From: an uncultured Oscillospiraceae bacterium
GTDB lineage: Bacteria; Bacillota; Clostridia; Oscillospirales; Ruminococcaceae
Length of the DNA: 64,000 nt
Assembly (NCBI GenBank): GCA_934448295.1
Contig: CAKSEY010000011.1
Span: 41,179 to 105,178, forward strand
Direction of reading: 5' to 3'
Shown: positions 31,212 through 41,100 of the stretch, piece by piece
How the letters are laid out: every line of letters starts with the position of its first letter
Numbering within the stretch: position 1 is the first letter of the stretch
Made by a program: the position numbers and the translations under genes
The notes under the pieces: generated by a model
Seen by the model: the letters and a program-made list of their open reading frames with translations, nothing else
Told to the model about the DNA's origin: nothing
Databases searched by the model: none

Positions 31212-32093
31212 TTACATTACGCCGCCTTCAACGACTAAGCTGTCCTTGTCAACGTTCTCGCCGTAAACGGAAGCGAGGGTAGCGTCATAGTCAGCGTGGA
31301 AGAACTGCTCGTCAGCGAGGGAGGTTATCTCATCGTTGAGCCAGTTGAGCAGGGTCTCGTTGCCCTTGGTAACAGCCGGAGCGATAGCGTCTGTGCTGCC
31401 CAGGGATTCAACGCCTACTGTGAATCCGGGGTTGTTCATAGACCATGCCAGAACCTCGGTGTTATCGGTGGAGAATGCGTCTCCTCTGCCGTCCTGGAGT
31501 GCGGAATAAGCCTCGTTATACTCGTCGTACTTCTGGAGCTTTACGTCAGGGTAATTCTCGGTGAAGTAGGATTCAGCGGTGGTGCCTTTTACAACGATAA
31601 GGGTCTTGCCGTTGAGCTGCTCGGCGTCCGTGATGACCGCGCTGTCAGGGGAAACTACGCCGAGAGCTACCTTCATGTAGGGCAGCGCGAAGTCAACCTT
31701 TTCCTTACGCTCGTCGGTAACGGTGAAGTTAGCGAGAATAACGTCAACCTTTGCGGTCTCAAGGAATTCAACGCGGCTTGCAGCCTCAACGGGAACGAGC
31801 TTCAGTTCAACGTCGAGATCCTTTGCGATGCGCTCAGCGAAGTATACGTCGTAGCCCTGGAACTTGCCATCGTTGTCAACGTAGCCGAAAGGATTCTTGT
31901 CCGAGAAAACGCCAATGGTGATCTCGCCGCTTTCCTTTATCTCGTCAACTGTGCGGAAAGAGCCTGCCGCTGCGGAAGAACCGCCGTCAGCTGCAGAACT
32001 GTCGCTGCTTGTGCTGTTTGAGGAGCAAGCCGCCATGGAAACTGCCATAGCTGCCGCTGCAAATACAGATGCGATCTTCTTAAAAGTGTTCAT
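31212..32093 (-). CDS. Polar amino-acid ABC transporter, substrate-binding lipoprotein
   Basis: A 293-residue extracellular binding protein anchored by a lipobox (Met-Ala-Ala-Cys) and a Ser-rich linker. The family 3 solute-binding domain begins at Ile-Thr-Ile-Gly-Val-Phe-Ser-Asp-Lys and includes Gly-Tyr-Asp-Val-Tyr-Phe-Ala and Asp-Val-Ile-Leu-Ala-Asn-Phe-Thr-Val-Thr-Asp-Glu-Arg. ATG 32093 has GGAGGAC upstream; the ATG at 32108 is part of that site. Exact substrate (Gln, Glu, Asp, Cys or His type) is not visible. Last gene of the permease-permease-ATPase-binding protein operon. Confidence 0.93.
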   Translation of the reverse strand: MNTFKKIASVFAAAAMAVSMAACSSNSTSSDSSAADGGSSAAAGSFRTVDEIKESGEITIGVFSDKNPFGYVDNDGKFQGYDVYFAERIAKDLDVELKLVPVEAASRVEFLETAKVDVILANFTVTDERKEKVDFALPYMKVALGVVSPDSAVITDAEQLNGKTLIVVKGTTAESYFTENYPDVKLQKYDEYNEAYSALQDGRGDAFSTDNTEVLAWSMNNPGFTVGVESLGSTDAIAPAVTKGNETLLNWLNDEITSLADEQFFHADYDATLASVYGENVDKDSLVVEGGVM

Positions 32094-32147
32094 GTCTGTG
32101 TCCTCCATTTGTCCCTTTGTTTGTGTTATTTTTATATGTTTACCTGC

Positions 32148-32897
32148 TCAGCGTGAGTAGGTGAACGTCTTAAGGAAGCGCTGTGCGCGTTCTGTCTGCG
32201 GGTGGTCGAAGAATTCGTCCGGGGTGTTTTCCTCAACGATAACTCCGCCGTCAAGGAACACTATCCTGTCCGCGACTGCCCTCGCGAACGCCATCTCGTG
32301 GGTCACTATCACCATGGTGGTGTTCTGGTCGCCTTTGGCGAGGTCAAGAACTACGTTCAAGACTTCATGCACCATCTCCGGGTCAAGCGCGGCGGTTATC
32401 TCGTCAAGCAGCATTATATCCGGATTCATGATAAGGCTGCGGACTATCGCAACTCTCTGCTTCTGTCCACCGGATAGCTCCGCCGGGTAGGAATTCGCCT
32501 TGTCCTCGAGACCTACGCGCTTTAACAGCGCCAGCGCCTTTTCGGTGACTTCCTCCCTGCTGCGGTTCTGGACCTTCATGGGGGCTAGCAGTATATTCTT
32601 CATCACCGTCATATGCGGGAACAGGTCGTAACTCTGGAAAACCATGCCTATCTTCTGGCGAACCTTGTAGAGGCTGGGCTTTCCATGCTCCACCGGTTCC
32701 CCGTGGAGCTTCACCGAGCCGCCCTGAATGGGCTCCAGCCCGTTTATGCAGCGGAGCAGCGTGCTCTTGCCGCAGCCGGAGGGTCCGATGAGTACCACGA
32801 CCTCGCCCTTTTCAACGCTCAGCGACAGGTCGTTTATCACGGTATTGTCGCCGAAGCGCTTGGTCAGATGATCAATATCTATAATGTGTTCAGCCAT
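32148..32897 (-). CDS. Polar amino-acid ABC transporter, ATP-binding protein
   Basis: A 249-residue ATPase of the GlnQ type. Walker A Gly-Pro-Ser-Gly-Cys-Gly-Lys-Ser-Thr, Q-loop Val-Phe-Gln-Ser, signature Leu-Ser-Gly-Gly-Gln, Walker B Ile-Met-Leu-Leu-Asp-Glu and switch His in Val-Thr-His-Glu-Met are all present. The proline after the Walker B Glu is replaced by Ile, a known variation. ATG 32897 has GAGGTG at a good distance; ATG 32903 overlaps the upstream stop. It energises the two permeases of the same operon. Confidence 0.94.
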   Translation of the reverse strand: MAEHIIDIDHLTKRFGDNTVINDLSLSVEKGEVVVLIGPSGCGKSTLLRCINGLEPIQGGSVKLHGEPVEHGKPSLYKVRQKIGMVFQSYDLFPHMTVMKNILLAPMKVQNRSREEVTEKALALLKRVGLEDKANSYPAELSGGQKQRVAIVRSLIMNPDIMLLDEITAALDPEMVHEVLNVVLDLAKGDQNTTMVIVTHEMAFARAVADRIVFLDGGVIVEENTPDEFFDHPQTERAQRFLKTFTYSR

Positions 32898-32899
32898 GG

Positions 32900-33571
32900 T
32901 CATTCACCTCTCTTTTTCGTGAGCTTCCGCGACAGCAGCGACAGCGGGAAGCATATTATGAAGTACATCAGGAATATCGCGGCATAGACCCACAGGGCGG
33001 CGTTCGGGAATTCAAATCGGTTCGCGTCGATTATCTGCTTGCCTACCTTGAGGACCTCTGTTACGCCTATCAGCGAAACCAGCGCGGTGGTCTTTATCAT
33101 ACGCGTTGACAGGTTGATGATATCCGGAACAAGTCCGCGTATCGCCTGCGGAAATATGACGTAAGCATAAAGCTGGAATCTGCTCAGCCCGAGGGAAAGC
33201 CCGGATTCGAACTGGTGCTTCGGAATCGACAGAAACGCCGATCTTACAAGGTCGCCGACCTCGGAAGCTCCCCATATCGTGAGCATTATCACCGCTGCGG
33301 TCTCTCCGCTGAAATTAAGCCCGGTGAGCTTTGTCACCCCGAAAAAGATGATGAACAGCCATACAAGCTGCGGCATTATGCGGACTATCTCGATGTATAC
33401 CCGGCATATTGCCTTGACAACGGGATTCTTCACAAGCATGAACGCGCCGACAAAAATACCTATCACGAGCGAAAGCGCGATGGATATCAGCGACAGCCTG
33501 AGAGTCACCCACAGACCGCCCCACAGACGGAGCATATTATTGCCCATGAAAAGGACTTCAATTCCCTGCAC
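32900..33571 (-). CDS. Polar amino-acid ABC transporter permease
   Basis: A 223-residue permease with about five membrane helices and the Glu-Ala-Ala-like loop (Ser-Gly-Leu-Ser-Leu-Gly-Leu-Ser) that contacts the ATPase. The GTG at 33571, with AGGAGG upstream, is the best start; it overlaps the preceding permease gene by 14 bases, suggesting coupling. It pairs with the other permease as a heterodimer, as in HisQ/HisM systems. Confidence 0.9.
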   Translation of the reverse strand: MQGIEVLFMGNNMLRLWGGLWVTLRLSLISIALSLVIGIFVGAFMLVKNPVVKAICRVYIEIVRIMPQLVWLFIIFFGVTKLTGLNFSGETAAVIMLTIWGASEVGDLVRSAFLSIPKHQFESGLSLGLSRFQLYAYVIFPQAIRGLVPDIINLSTRMIKTTALVSLIGVTEVLKVGKQIIDANRFEFPNAALWVYAAIFLMYFIICFPLSLLSRKLTKKRGE

Positions 33572-34217
33572 GGCGAACCCTCCTTTCAAGTATCGTGAAT
33601 ACTATGGAAATCGGGAGGATTATCACAAGGTAAGCCGCAACAAGCATTGTCAGAGCCTCTCCGGTGTTGTAGTACATACCGATGAGATCCTTTGCAACGT
33701 ACATCAGGTCTGCGAGGGAGACCGCGCTGAATACGCTGGTTTCTTTCAGCAGGAAAATGACGTTTGCGGCAAGCGCGGGGATAGATACAGAAGCCGCCTG
33801 CGGAAGCACTATGTACCGCATGACCTGCCATCTGCGAAGTCCAAGGCTTTCCGCGCTTTCAAGCTGTATCTTCCCGACGGATCTCAGCCCGCCGAGGAAG
33901 CTCTCAGCCATATAGCTTCCGCCCAGAAAAGCAAGACCAATAACGCCGCAAGCCTCGCTGGAAAGCAGCACGCCCGCCTTCGGAAGTCCGAAGTACAGGA
34001 AAAACAACTGAACGATGAGAGGCGTATTTCGCGACAGCTCAATATAAACCGCCACTATCTGCCGCGCCACGGGTACCTTGTAGTACTTCACCAGCGCGCA
34101 CACAAGCCCTATCACGATCGACAGCAGTATTCCGATAACGCCTATCGTCACCGTAAGCACGGCGGCTTCAACGTACATCGGCGTAAATTTCTGAACAAAT
34201 GACCAGTCCCAGTCCAC
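33558..34217 (-). CDS. Polar amino-acid ABC transporter permease
   Basis: A 219-residue permease with about five membrane helices and the ATPase-contact loop Glu-Ser-Ala-Glu-Ser-Leu-Gly-Leu-Arg-Arg-Trp. I choose the GTG at 34217 with CGGAGTGA upstream, giving the N-terminus Asp-Trp-Asp-Trp-Ser-Phe common in this family; an ATG at 34274 would add 19 polar residues. First gene of the four-gene importer operon. Confidence 0.9.
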   Translation of the reverse strand: MDWDWSFVQKFTPMYVEAAVLTVTIGVIGILLSIVIGLVCALVKYYKVPVARQIVAVYIELSRNTPLIVQLFFLYFGLPKAGVLLSSEACGVIGLAFLGGSYMAESFLGGLRSVGKIQLESAESLGLRRWQVMRYIVLPQAASVSIPALAANVIFLLKETSVFSAVSLADLMYVAKDLIGMYYNTGEALTMLVAAYLVIILPISIVFTILERRVRRAGN

Positions 34218-34291
34218 AAAATCACTCCGTTTATAGATTTGTCTTGTGTGCCGCGGAGATGTCAGCTCATTCACTGCTTTCCGGTGATTGT

Positions 34292-34320
34292 ATTATAGCA
34301 CACAATGCATATTATGTCAA
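34292..34320 (-). promoter_or_regulatory. Consensus SigA promoter of the amino-acid ABC operon
   Basis: TTGACA (34315-34320), 17 bases, TATAAT (34292-34297) on the minus strand. Confidence 0.85.
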
Positions 34321-34330
34321 TAGGTTTAGT

Positions 34331-34344
34331 GTAAATTGATTTAC
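34331..34344. promoter_or_regulatory. Small palindrome upstream of the ABC operon -35
   Basis: GTAAAT and ATTTAC arms are separated by two bases and end ten bases before the -35 box; a possible regulator site. Confidence 0.3.
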
Positions 34345-34461
34345 AAAAACATTCAACAAGTAGTCAGATATTTGTGCAGTTAACCGACAAGAAGCCGGAT
34401 ACCCGCTTTATTATATGCTCCGAACCGGCAGAAAGCGCCGATTTCCTCAGCATACTTATTA

Positions 34462-34490
34462 AGTATAGCACATTAGTGGGAATAATTCAA
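34462..34490 (-). promoter_or_regulatory. Second, upstream minus-strand promoter
   Basis: TTGAAT (34485-34490), 17 bases, TATACT (34462-34467). The 34275-34557 stretch holds no convincing gene, so this promoter would give the ABC operon a long leader or make a short RNA. The only reading frame after it is a 28-codon one without a ribosome site. Confidence 0.45.
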
Positions 34491-34556
34491 GTAGCATGGG
34501 AAAGAAATTTCTGTTTTTTTGTTTTACGGCTAGATAAAATGCCATTCTGCAAGCCA

Positions 34557-34587
34557 AAAGACGGCAAACCGCGAGGCTCACCGTCTT
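34557..34587 (-). terminator. Terminator after the beta-galactosidase genes
   Basis: On the minus strand AAGACGG pairs with CCGTCTT, with an inner GAGCC/GGTTT stem and TTTT after it. Confidence 0.7.
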
Positions 34588-34624
34588 GTGTTATGGAATA
34601 TCTGCGCTCATACGGAAAACCGCA

Positions 34625-37600
34625 TTACGCTCTCTCAAATCTGAACCATTCAAAATCAAAATTGCTGCCCGGCAGGAACGTGAACGACACGTTCTGCTTT
34701 CCGCTTATTCCGCTCAGCGGGAATTCTCTCTCGCAGGAATCGTGCGCGTCAGCCCTGAATTCGCAGAGAAGCCGCTGTTCGCCGCCGTCGTTTTTCAGCA
34801 CCAGATGTATGCTGTTGAGCGCCAGCGGGGAGGCTCCGCAGATCACTATCTTTGCGGGCTGTTCCTCTGTGAAATCGAACTCGCCGAAATCAAGCACGAC
34901 GTTATTGCCGATCCCGGTGACGCTCTCGCCGCTCACCGTGAACTTATCGCCGTAAATGTGCTCCGCGTTCGCGGCGTTGTTTTCAGCGAACTCCCTGCGG
35001 CGGCGCTCAAACCTGAACCCGCTGACCTGGTAGCCGCTGTCGCTCTCTATCGCGAATGTGTGGACTCCGCGCAGCAGCTTCGGCAGCTTGAAGGTCTCCG
35101 GCTTGAACACCATCCACTCGGGCTGCTTGTGGTAGGTGTAGCTTCCCAGAAGCTCGCCGCCCTCGCCGGGGATACCGTCATAGAAGCGTATCTCCACCGG
35201 GTCGAGCGTGTTCGCCCAGATGGAGACCTCCACCGTGTCTGCGCCGTCCGCGCCGAAATCCACATTCTCGTAAGCCGCCCACGAAGTCCCGCCGAATGCG
35301 AAGCCTATCCCACGGTTCACGCCGTTGCCGAGGTTCTCGCTGCCGCGGCTGTTGAGTCCTGCCGGAACAAGCTCATACGGGTCGGTGAACGCGCTGCCGA
35401 GCCCCTCCGCAGTGAACGGAAGCACCGAAAGCAGATGGAAGCGCTGCGTGCCGTTTCTGCACATCGCCCGGAGGAAGAACTCGCCGTTGCCCTTTGCCCT
35501 TACCACCACCGTGTTATCGGGCTGTACTTCAAGCTCCGCGAGGTTCGTGGTGATACCGTTGGTGTTGGTCACGCGGTACTCGATGTCCTGAGCGTAGTCA
35601 GAGCCAGCCGGATAAACCTCCGTGCGCACCGTCACTTGCCGCTTTTCCGGCGTGAGCTTCAGCGCGTCCGCGCACAGCTCCAGCTTTCTTACAGGGAGCT
35701 CGTCAGTCCTGCCGCACTCGGTGGGAGCCGCAGAAGCGCTCTCATTGCAGGCGGTTCCCGGAACCATTTCGGCGGGCACCGCGCGAAGCGTTACCGTTTC
35801 CTCCGGGAGACCCGGAGAGGTCAGTGTTACGCGAATCTCTCCGGTCTTGCCAGTGGCTCCGATGACCGCCAGCAGTCTGCCGGAGAACAGGCGGCGGGAA
35901 GTCCCCTTGTACTGGTCGTAATCCGTGCTGTCGCCGTTGTCCATGCCAAGGAGCCTGCCTGCGCCCTCCACGCTGATGTTAACGCGGTTTCCTGCGTTCG
36001 CGCAGAACGTTCCGTTATCATCGTATGCGGCGATTTCAAGGTAAATCAGATCCTCGCCGTCAGCACGCAGCTCCGTCTTGTCGGGGACTGCCTCAAGGCG
36101 CACTGCGTCGCCGAACGAGCGCACCGCGTCCTCCGCTATGACCGCGCCGCTCTCGTCGTATGCGACCGCTTTCAGCTCCCCCTTGTGATAGGGGATAATA
36201 TAGTCTGCGGTGAGCTGCTTTCCATGGGCGTGGTCGATATCGAAAGCGCCCTGGGAAGCTCCGTTCAGGAAAAGCTCCACCCGGGGAGCGTTCGAGCACA
36301 CGCGCACGTCTATCGGCTGACCCTCGTTAAAGTCCCAGTGCGGGAATATGTGCACAAATGGCGATTTTCTGTGATCCGTCCACTCGGCGCGGAAAACATA
36401 CGCGCTGTCCTTCGGGAATCCCGCCGTGTCGTACTGCCCGAAATAGGAATTCTTCGTGCTGTAAGGGGTAGGCTCACCGATGTAGTCAAAGCCCGTCCAG
36501 ATGAACTGCCCGGCGCAGAATTTCGCGTCCCTGTCCCTGATTATGCAGTCCTCGGTGTTCTTTGCACCCCAGCCGGTGCAGCTGTTTCCAAGGGAGGAGC
36601 ACTGCTCGTCGTCGTCCGCAAGCACCGTCTGCGAAAGCGGGAAGTGATAGATCCCACGGCTCTGTACGACAGAGGCTGTCTCGCTGCCGTAAATCGCCCA
36701 GTCCGGGTGCTTTTCGTGGTGCTCGTTATACAGCCGCTCACCGTAGTTATATCCCGCCAGCTTCATGATATCCGCGCACTTCTGACCGTTCTCCCACTGC
36801 ATATAGTTGGAGCCGAACGTCACATAGCCGTTGCCGCGCGGGTCGTGGAGCTGAACCAAATGCTTCAGAAGCGCCGTTACCTCCTGACCGCGCTCGTCGG
36901 CGTGGGTGTCGAAAATCTCGTTGCCTACGCTCCAGCCGATGATGGATGGGCGGTTTCTGTCGCGGCGTATCCAGGAAGCCACGTCGCGCTCGACCCACTC
37001 GTCAAAGAAACGCGCGTAGTCGTACTCCGTCTTGGAGCGCTCCCACATATCGAAGCCCTCGGAAAGTATCAGCATTCCGGTCTCGTCCGCGAGATCCATG
37101 AATTCCTCCGCCGGCATATTGTGGGAGGTGCGTATCGCGTTCACGCCCATCTCTCGGAGCTTCCTGAATCTGCGGCGCAGCGCGGTTTTATTCGATACCG
37201 CGCCCAGACAGCCGTTGTCGTGGTGCTCGCAGGAGCCGTGCAGCTTGACGTGCCTGCCGTTCAGGAAAAATCCGCGGTCTGCGGTGAACTCTATTTTCCT
37301 GAATCCGAAGCGCTGGGATATTCTCTGAATGACCTCGCCGCCGCGGAGTATCTCGGAAACCAGCGTGTAAAGATTCGGGGATTCGATATCCCAGAGAGCG
37401 GGGGCGCTCACATTGAGTTTCTGTGTCGTGAGGGAATACGTGTTACCGGGGACTCTTACCGCCTCCGGAATGCAGGAGATATCCACGGCGCAGGCGTCGG
37501 ATACTGCGGAAGCAACTTCGTTTCCGGCGCTGTCCTGAATGGTGCTGCGAACCTCCACTCCGGCGATGGGAGTTCCCGCCGGGCGCAGTATCTCGGAGGT

Positions 37601-38104
37601 TATCTCCGCCGTCCAGCACCCGCCGTTTTCGGTGGTGGAAACGTATATTCCATCGTTTCCGAAACGTATCTCGGGGGATTCGCACAGCCATACCTTTCGG
37701 AATATTCCCGCGCCGGAGTACCACCGGGAATTCGGCGAATGATGGTCAACCCGGACGGTTATCGTGTTCTCTCCGTCGCGGATAAGGTCGGTTATATCGA
37801 ACTGGAACGCAGAATAGCCGTACTTCCACTCCCCTGCCTGGGCTGCGTTCACATAAACGCGGCTGTCCATGTAAACTCCGTCAAAGCGGATATATGTGCG
37901 GACTCCCGGCTTCTTTTCGTAGGTGAAATTCTTCCTGTACCAGCCCGTAGAGGTCTCGTACAGATTGTTGGCGTCGTATATCAGCCAGTCGTGCGGCAGG
38001 TCTACCGGCTTGAAATCAAAGCTGCCGGAGTACTCAGAGCCGAACGGCGCCTTGTAAAAGTCCCAACCGTCGCAGAACAGCGTGCGGTTTGAATAGTTTA
38101 TCAT
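34625..38104 (-). CDS. Beta-galactosidase-type glycoside hydrolase family 2, long form
   Basis: An 1159-residue GH2 enzyme without a clear signal peptide. A sugar-binding sandwich domain (residues 1-150), an immunoglobulin-like domain and the TIM barrel are followed by extra beta domains (about residues 600-1159) as in long bacterial GH2 beta-galactosidases. The acid/base Glu is in Gly-Trp-Ser-Val-Gly-Asn-Glu (about residue 396) and the nucleophile Glu in Tyr-Gly-Ser-Glu-Thr-Ala-Ser (about 475). The start overlaps the stop of the upstream lacZ-like gene (ATGA). A role on other beta-linked sugars cannot be excluded. Confidence 0.9.
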   Translation of the reverse strand: MINYSNRTLFCDGWDFYKAPFGSEYSGSFDFKPVDLPHDWLIYDANNLYETSTGWYRKNFTYEKKPGVRTYIRFDGVYMDSRVYVNAAQAGEWKYGYSAFQFDITDLIRDGENTITVRVDHHSPNSRWYSGAGIFRKVWLCESPEIRFGNDGIYVSTTENGGCWTAEITSEILRPAGTPIAGVEVRSTIQDSAGNEVASAVSDACAVDISCIPEAVRVPGNTYSLTTQKLNVSAPALWDIESPNLYTLVSEILRGGEVIQRISQRFGFRKIEFTADRGFFLNGRHVKLHGSCEHHDNGCLGAVSNKTALRRRFRKLREMGVNAIRTSHNMPAEEFMDLADETGMLILSEGFDMWERSKTEYDYARFFDEWVERDVASWIRRDRNRPSIIGWSVGNEIFDTHADERGQEVTALLKHLVQLHDPRGNGYVTFGSNYMQWENGQKCADIMKLAGYNYGERLYNEHHEKHPDWAIYGSETASVVQSRGIYHFPLSQTVLADDDEQCSSLGNSCTGWGAKNTEDCIIRDRDAKFCAGQFIWTGFDYIGEPTPYSTKNSYFGQYDTAGFPKDSAYVFRAEWTDHRKSPFVHIFPHWDFNEGQPIDVRVCSNAPRVELFLNGASQGAFDIDHAHGKQLTADYIIPYHKGELKAVAYDESGAVIAEDAVRSFGDAVRLEAVPDKTELRADGEDLIYLEIAAYDDNGTFCANAGNRVNISVEGAGRLLGMDNGDSTDYDQYKGTSRRLFSGRLLAVIGATGKTGEIRVTLTSPGLPEETVTLRAVPAEMVPGTACNESASAAPTECGRTDELPVRKLELCADALKLTPEKRQVTVRTEVYPAGSDYAQDIEYRVTNTNGITTNLAELEVQPDNTVVVRAKGNGEFFLRAMCRNGTQRFHLLSVLPFTAEGLGSAFTDPYELVPAGLNSRGSENLGNGVNRGIGFAFGGTSWAAYENVDFGADGADTVEVSIWANTLDPVEIRFYDGIPGEGGELLGSYTYHKQPEWMVFKPETFKLPKLLRGVHTFAIESDSGYQVSGFRFERRRREFAENNAANAEHIYGDKFTVSGESVTGIGNNVVLDFGEFDFTEEQPAKIVICGASPLALNSIHLVLKNDGGEQRLLCEFRADAHDSCEREFPLSGISGKQNVSFTFLPGSNFDFEWFRFERA

Positions 38105-41100
38105 GTGCTTATCCCTTTTCTGAATTCAATATGATACTCTGCGCTGAGCTTCGGCAGAGGCAGACGGTACTTCTCCGCAAGCGCAGGCCCGCAGGAATTG
38201 GAGCCTACTCCCGCCATCATGCTGTCAATGCAGACAACGCTGCTGCCGCATTTTTCAAGCTCGAAATTGTGGCGCTTGCCCGCAAGCTCCTCCTGCGTGT
38301 ACTCGGAAGCATTGAACGAAAAATCGCCGCCGCAGGTGAACCTGACGATGCTTTCGCCGTCCGAGACGCTCATATATTTACAGCCGCAGTGCGAGGAATT
38401 CTCCTGCGGTCTGATGTAATCCTCGTGCATTTCCGAGATGTCCGCCGTGAACCTGCCGACATAATCAAGATGGCGCTTGTCAACATAGCTCTCATGCGGC
38501 CCGTAGCCGAAATACTCCACCCTGGAGAAGCTGCGCGGCAGAAACAGCCTGATACCGAAACGCGGCAGGAATTCCACCTTGTCGGAGATTTCCGCGTCAC
38601 AGCTAATGTCAAGCCCGGCTCCGCTTATCCTGTAACGGACGTCCATGCGCGCAAACGGCTTGTCTATGCTCCAGCCGAAGGACTGCCGGAGGGTTATCTC
38701 CGCGAAATCCGCGCCGGAGGTCACGTCAACGCCGTAGTTTCGCACCGTGAAATCATTCAGATGTGCGCGGTACCAGTCGTTTTTCATTACGTCATTGTCG
38801 GTCGGCGCGCGGAAGAAATTGAACTGCACCGGCTTTTCAAGAAGCTCCCTGCCGCCAAGCCTTATGGAATCAAACGCCGACAGCCGCTTATTGAAGCGGT
38901 ATTCCACGTCCCCGGCGGTTATTTTCACAAGGAGAGATTCCTCGCTGACTGAAACGGGAACGCTCGCTGCCGGAGCAACCGCGAATTCCCCGCCGGACAG
39001 CTTCACCTGGTCGAAGCAGACTTCAAAGCCCTTTTCGCAGAACGCGGTATCCCTTTTTGCGGTGAAAATGAACCTGATGTAGCTCTCGCCGTGTGCTTCT
39101 GCGGCTTCGGAAATATTCACATCAGCGCTTCCCATGGGAGGAACCGAGAAATCAAGCGCCCCGGCGGAAACAACGTCGCCGCCGCGCGTTATCTCCCAGC
39201 GGCAGTCAAGCAGCTCTCCCGCGTCCGCGAATTCAAGCATGCTGCTGAAAATGAAGCTTCCGGGCTTTGCGCCGCTCTTTACGCGAACCGGGCGGTAGAC
39301 CTGCTTTAATTCCAGAAGCCCGGTGTGCGGAGTTCTGTCAGGGTAGTTCAGACCGTCCATGCAGAAATTGCCGTCGTTGTGCTTCTCGCCGAAATCCCCG
39401 CCGTAGCCGTACTTCGGCTTTCCGTCCGGAGTTGTCCCGAGCGGAACGGCGTGGTCGCACCACTCCCAGACGAAGCCGCCGCAGAAGCGCTCGTTTGAGT
39501 AAAACGTTTCGTGGTAGTCCTCAAGGTCGCCGGGGCCGTTGCCCATAGCGTGGCAGTACTCGCACAGCACGAACGGACGCGTTTCCTTTTCATCGGCTAT
39601 GATGTCGTACATTTCCTTTGCGGAGGGGTACATTTTCGAAACAAGGTCGAGGATATCGTCCGGGGTGTCGTCCAGACGGTAAACGCTTTCATAATGGAGC
39701 AGGCGCGTGTCGTCAAGGCTCTTGACCAGCTCCCCGGCGGCGCGGAAATTCGTGCCCCAGCCGCTTTCGTTTCCAAGAGACCAGAACACCACGCAGGGGC
39801 GGTTTATATCGCGCTTTACAAGGGATTCCGCGCGGTCGAGTATCGCAGTCCTGAAACGCACGTCAGAGGCAAGCAGAGCGATACCGGAATAGCCCTTCGT
39901 CCACTTGTAGTCGTTGTAGACCTCAACGCAGCCGTGAGTCTCAACGTCAGCTTCGTCTATGACGTACAGCCCCAGCTCATCGCAGAGCTGATAAAACTGC
40001 GGTGCATTCGGGTAGTGGGAAGTCCTGACCGCGTTTATGTTGTGGCGCTTCATCTGGACGAGGTCGTTCCTCATCTTTTCGAGCGGCGCGTAATATCCGG
40101 TGTCCGGGTAGCTGTCGTGGCGGTTCACGCCCTTGAATTTCACAGGTCTGCCGTTTATTTTGAATACGCCGTTTTCCGCGCTTACCCTGCGGAATCCCAC
40201 GCGTTCGCCTATCCTTTCGCCGCAAGCCGTTATCGTGAGCGAGTACAGCTCCGGTATTTCTGCCGACCACAGCCGGGGCGCGGTTATTTCCACTGAAACG
40301 GTTTCGCCGTCTGCGGCGGTGAATTTCGCGCATTTCCTGCCGTCCGGGTCAGTCAGCACTGCGGAAGCTGCGGCTCCCTGCGGCGTGAAAATCAGCCTTG
40401 CGCGGCTCATGTCCTCTGAAAGCTCCGTGCGTATCGTGTAGTTCGCCAGCCGCTTTTCCGGGCGGGAGAGCATATACGCGTCGCGGAATATTCCGGACAT
40501 CCTTATCTTGTCCTGATCCTCCAGATAGGTTCCGTCGCACCATTTCAGCACTGCGGCGGTAATGCGGTTTACGCCCTCATGCAGAAGCGGAGTTACGTCA
40601 AATTCGCTGACGCTGTGCGACACCTGGGAGTACCCCGCGAATTCCCCGTTGACGTACAAATACAGGCAGCTGTCCGCTCCCTCAAACGTGAGAATCCGGC
40701 GCATTCCGTCCGGAGTATAGCTGTAATCCCTGCCGTAAACTCCCACCGGGATATCGTCCGGGACATAGGGCGGGTCAAAGGGGATCGGGTAGCATACATT
40801 CGTGTACTGCGCCCTGTCGTAGCCGTGGAGCTGCCAGTTTGACGGCACCGGGAGCTTATCCCCGGGCAGTGCGGCGAAATCGTTCTCCAGATCTATGATA
40901 CTATTATAATAGCGGAAGTCCCACTCGCCGTTCAGCAGCTCAAACCGCCCGGAGCTTTCGCGCCCCGCAAACGGATCCTGCGCCTCCCCGAACGGAATAA
41001 AATAGCAGTGCTTCGGGAGCGTTCCTATATGAAGCGCCTGCGGATCCTCGTGGTATATCATGCGGCTTTTCTGCGAGCCGGGTGCGGAAATTTTTGAAAT

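Noticed and set aside
34374..34955. A 193-codon plus-strand frame across the gap before the beta-galactosidase genes
   Set aside because: No ribosome site, it runs through a minus-strand promoter and terminator, and its second half is antisense to the GH2 gene.
34586..38092. An 1168-codon open frame on the plus strand opposite the long GH2 gene
   Set aside because: It mirrors the beta-galactosidase exactly on the other strand. Codon bias (few TTA, CTA and TCA codons) keeps the antisense frame open; the translation is low-complexity and has no domain or ribosome site.
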